DNA of 64,000 nt from positions 62,001 to 126,000 of the forward strand of contig NMRA01000085.1 in the NCBI GenBank assembly GCA_002633005.1. Direction: 5' to 3'. Positions 63,481 to 64,000 of this stretch are shown piece after piece. How positions within the stretch are numbered: position 1 is the stretch's first letter; each line of letters starts with the position of its first letter. The notes under the pieces are model-generated. The model made no database searches, was not told where the DNA came from, and was given only the letters and a program-made list of their open reading frames with translations. The position numbers and the translations under genes were made by a program. The stretch comes from Phoronis australis (taxonomy: Eukaryota > Phoronida > Phoronidae).

Positions 63481-63540
63481 CTTTCGCTTGCACTTTCGCT
63501 TGCACTTTCGCTTGCACTTTCGCTTGCACTTTCGCTTGTA
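63481..63540. repeat. 12-bp tandem repeat, five units
   Basis: Five consecutive units of CTTTCGCTTGCA, the last ending GTA. The minus strand reads as repeated KVQA, but no gene context supports translation. Confidence 0.9.
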
Positions 63541-64000
63541 TCAAAAACACCAGTAATGTGAACAGTTGTAAAGGTCACTTTTACTGGCGGTTTAAGTTAT
63601 TTCATAACTGTTGATGTGATAAAAATGAAATTTTATAAAACCTTGATCGTCAATTTTGTCCTCATGTTATGGCCAAAAACTTATGTCATACAGTCTAACT
63701 CCTGAGGAATTTTGTAAATGTTTGTTCGTTTGTTGTTTGTTTGGAATGTACATAATATATTCTGAGGCTTATAGATGGAATTTGTTCACCTGAATTTGTC
63801 GTATGTGCCCCCAAAGTCAAAACAATCTTGTAGTGACAAAATCTGGTGTGCATTAAGACTTATTCCACCTTCTACTGAAATAGAAAATTGGGTGAGATTA
63901 AATGTTATGCAACCGTTAAGGCCCGGTCAATGACTTGGGTATCACCGTACCAAGAAGTTTGAGAATTTTTAGGTTTTAATACTTTGAACTTTTGACGAAG

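Larger units (their letters stand above)
52818..64000. other. Right part of window, presumed intron of the EGF gene
   Basis: No further EGF-like or other recognisable exon. Around 52930-53290 are several loose copies of TGTGTGTAAACG-like motifs, which suggests a degenerate repeat. The open frames scattered here are short and overlap on both strands. Assembly problems at 55083-58066 and 58505-58922 could hide exons. Confidence 0.45.

Noticed and set aside
63481-63540. CRISPR array
   Set aside because: The repeats are directly adjacent with no spacers, and the DNA is animal nuclear. The other tandem arrays here fail for the same reason.

Overview
The window is AT-rich, intron-rich nuclear DNA from an animal. 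It carries recognisable spliced genes for the tubulin polyglutamylase TTLL11 and the U3 snoRNP protein IMP3, the start of a secreted or membrane EGF-domain protein, and one large gene I could not identify. Non-coding DNA is filled with short transposon-like inverted repeats, tRNA-derived SINE heads, microsatellites and minisatellites. An invertebrate (a marine deuterostome or a lophotrochozoan) fits best, but the species cannot be fixed from the sequence alone. Two stretches of about 1.4-1.5 kb are duplicated beside runs of N with only a few percent divergence, which looks like two haplotypes of a heterozygous diploid left side by side in a draft assembly.

Layout. 1-1569: intron or upstream sequence of TTLL11 with decayed repeats. 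1570-9536 (+): seven exons encoding the C-terminal 572 residues of TTLL11, to the stop. 9537-13709: intergenic, with a 146-bp transposon-like element flanked by 5-bp duplications and a CpG-rich patch. 13710-22699 (+): predicted five-exon gene for an unrecognised, mostly disordered protein of about 1142 residues with one 2.9-kb exon. 23522-38535 (-): complete IMP3 rebuilt from six exons (183 residues). It converges on the previous gene, and its exon 2 occurs twice because of the duplicated segment 32920-34303 / 34755-36137. 38536-43740: intergenic, with a near-perfect 247-bp palindrome and two weak candidate exons. 43741-52817 (+): signal-peptide exon and, 8.9 kb later, the first EGF exon of a gene that runs on to the right. 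52818-64000: no convincing exon, a second assembly-type duplication (55083-56568 / 56570-58066), a 418-N gap and several tandem repeats.

The genes are unrelated in function (axonemal tubulin modification, rRNA processing, extracellular EGF protein), so this is ordinary animal gene order rather than a functional cluster. No CRISPR array, bacterial operon or recognisable viral gene was seen. The most interesting items are three very short elements sharing G/C-rich ends and perfect 5-bp target duplications, the unidentified 1142-residue protein, the split and locally duplicated IMP3 gene, and a splice acceptor that lies in the last unit of a minisatellite.
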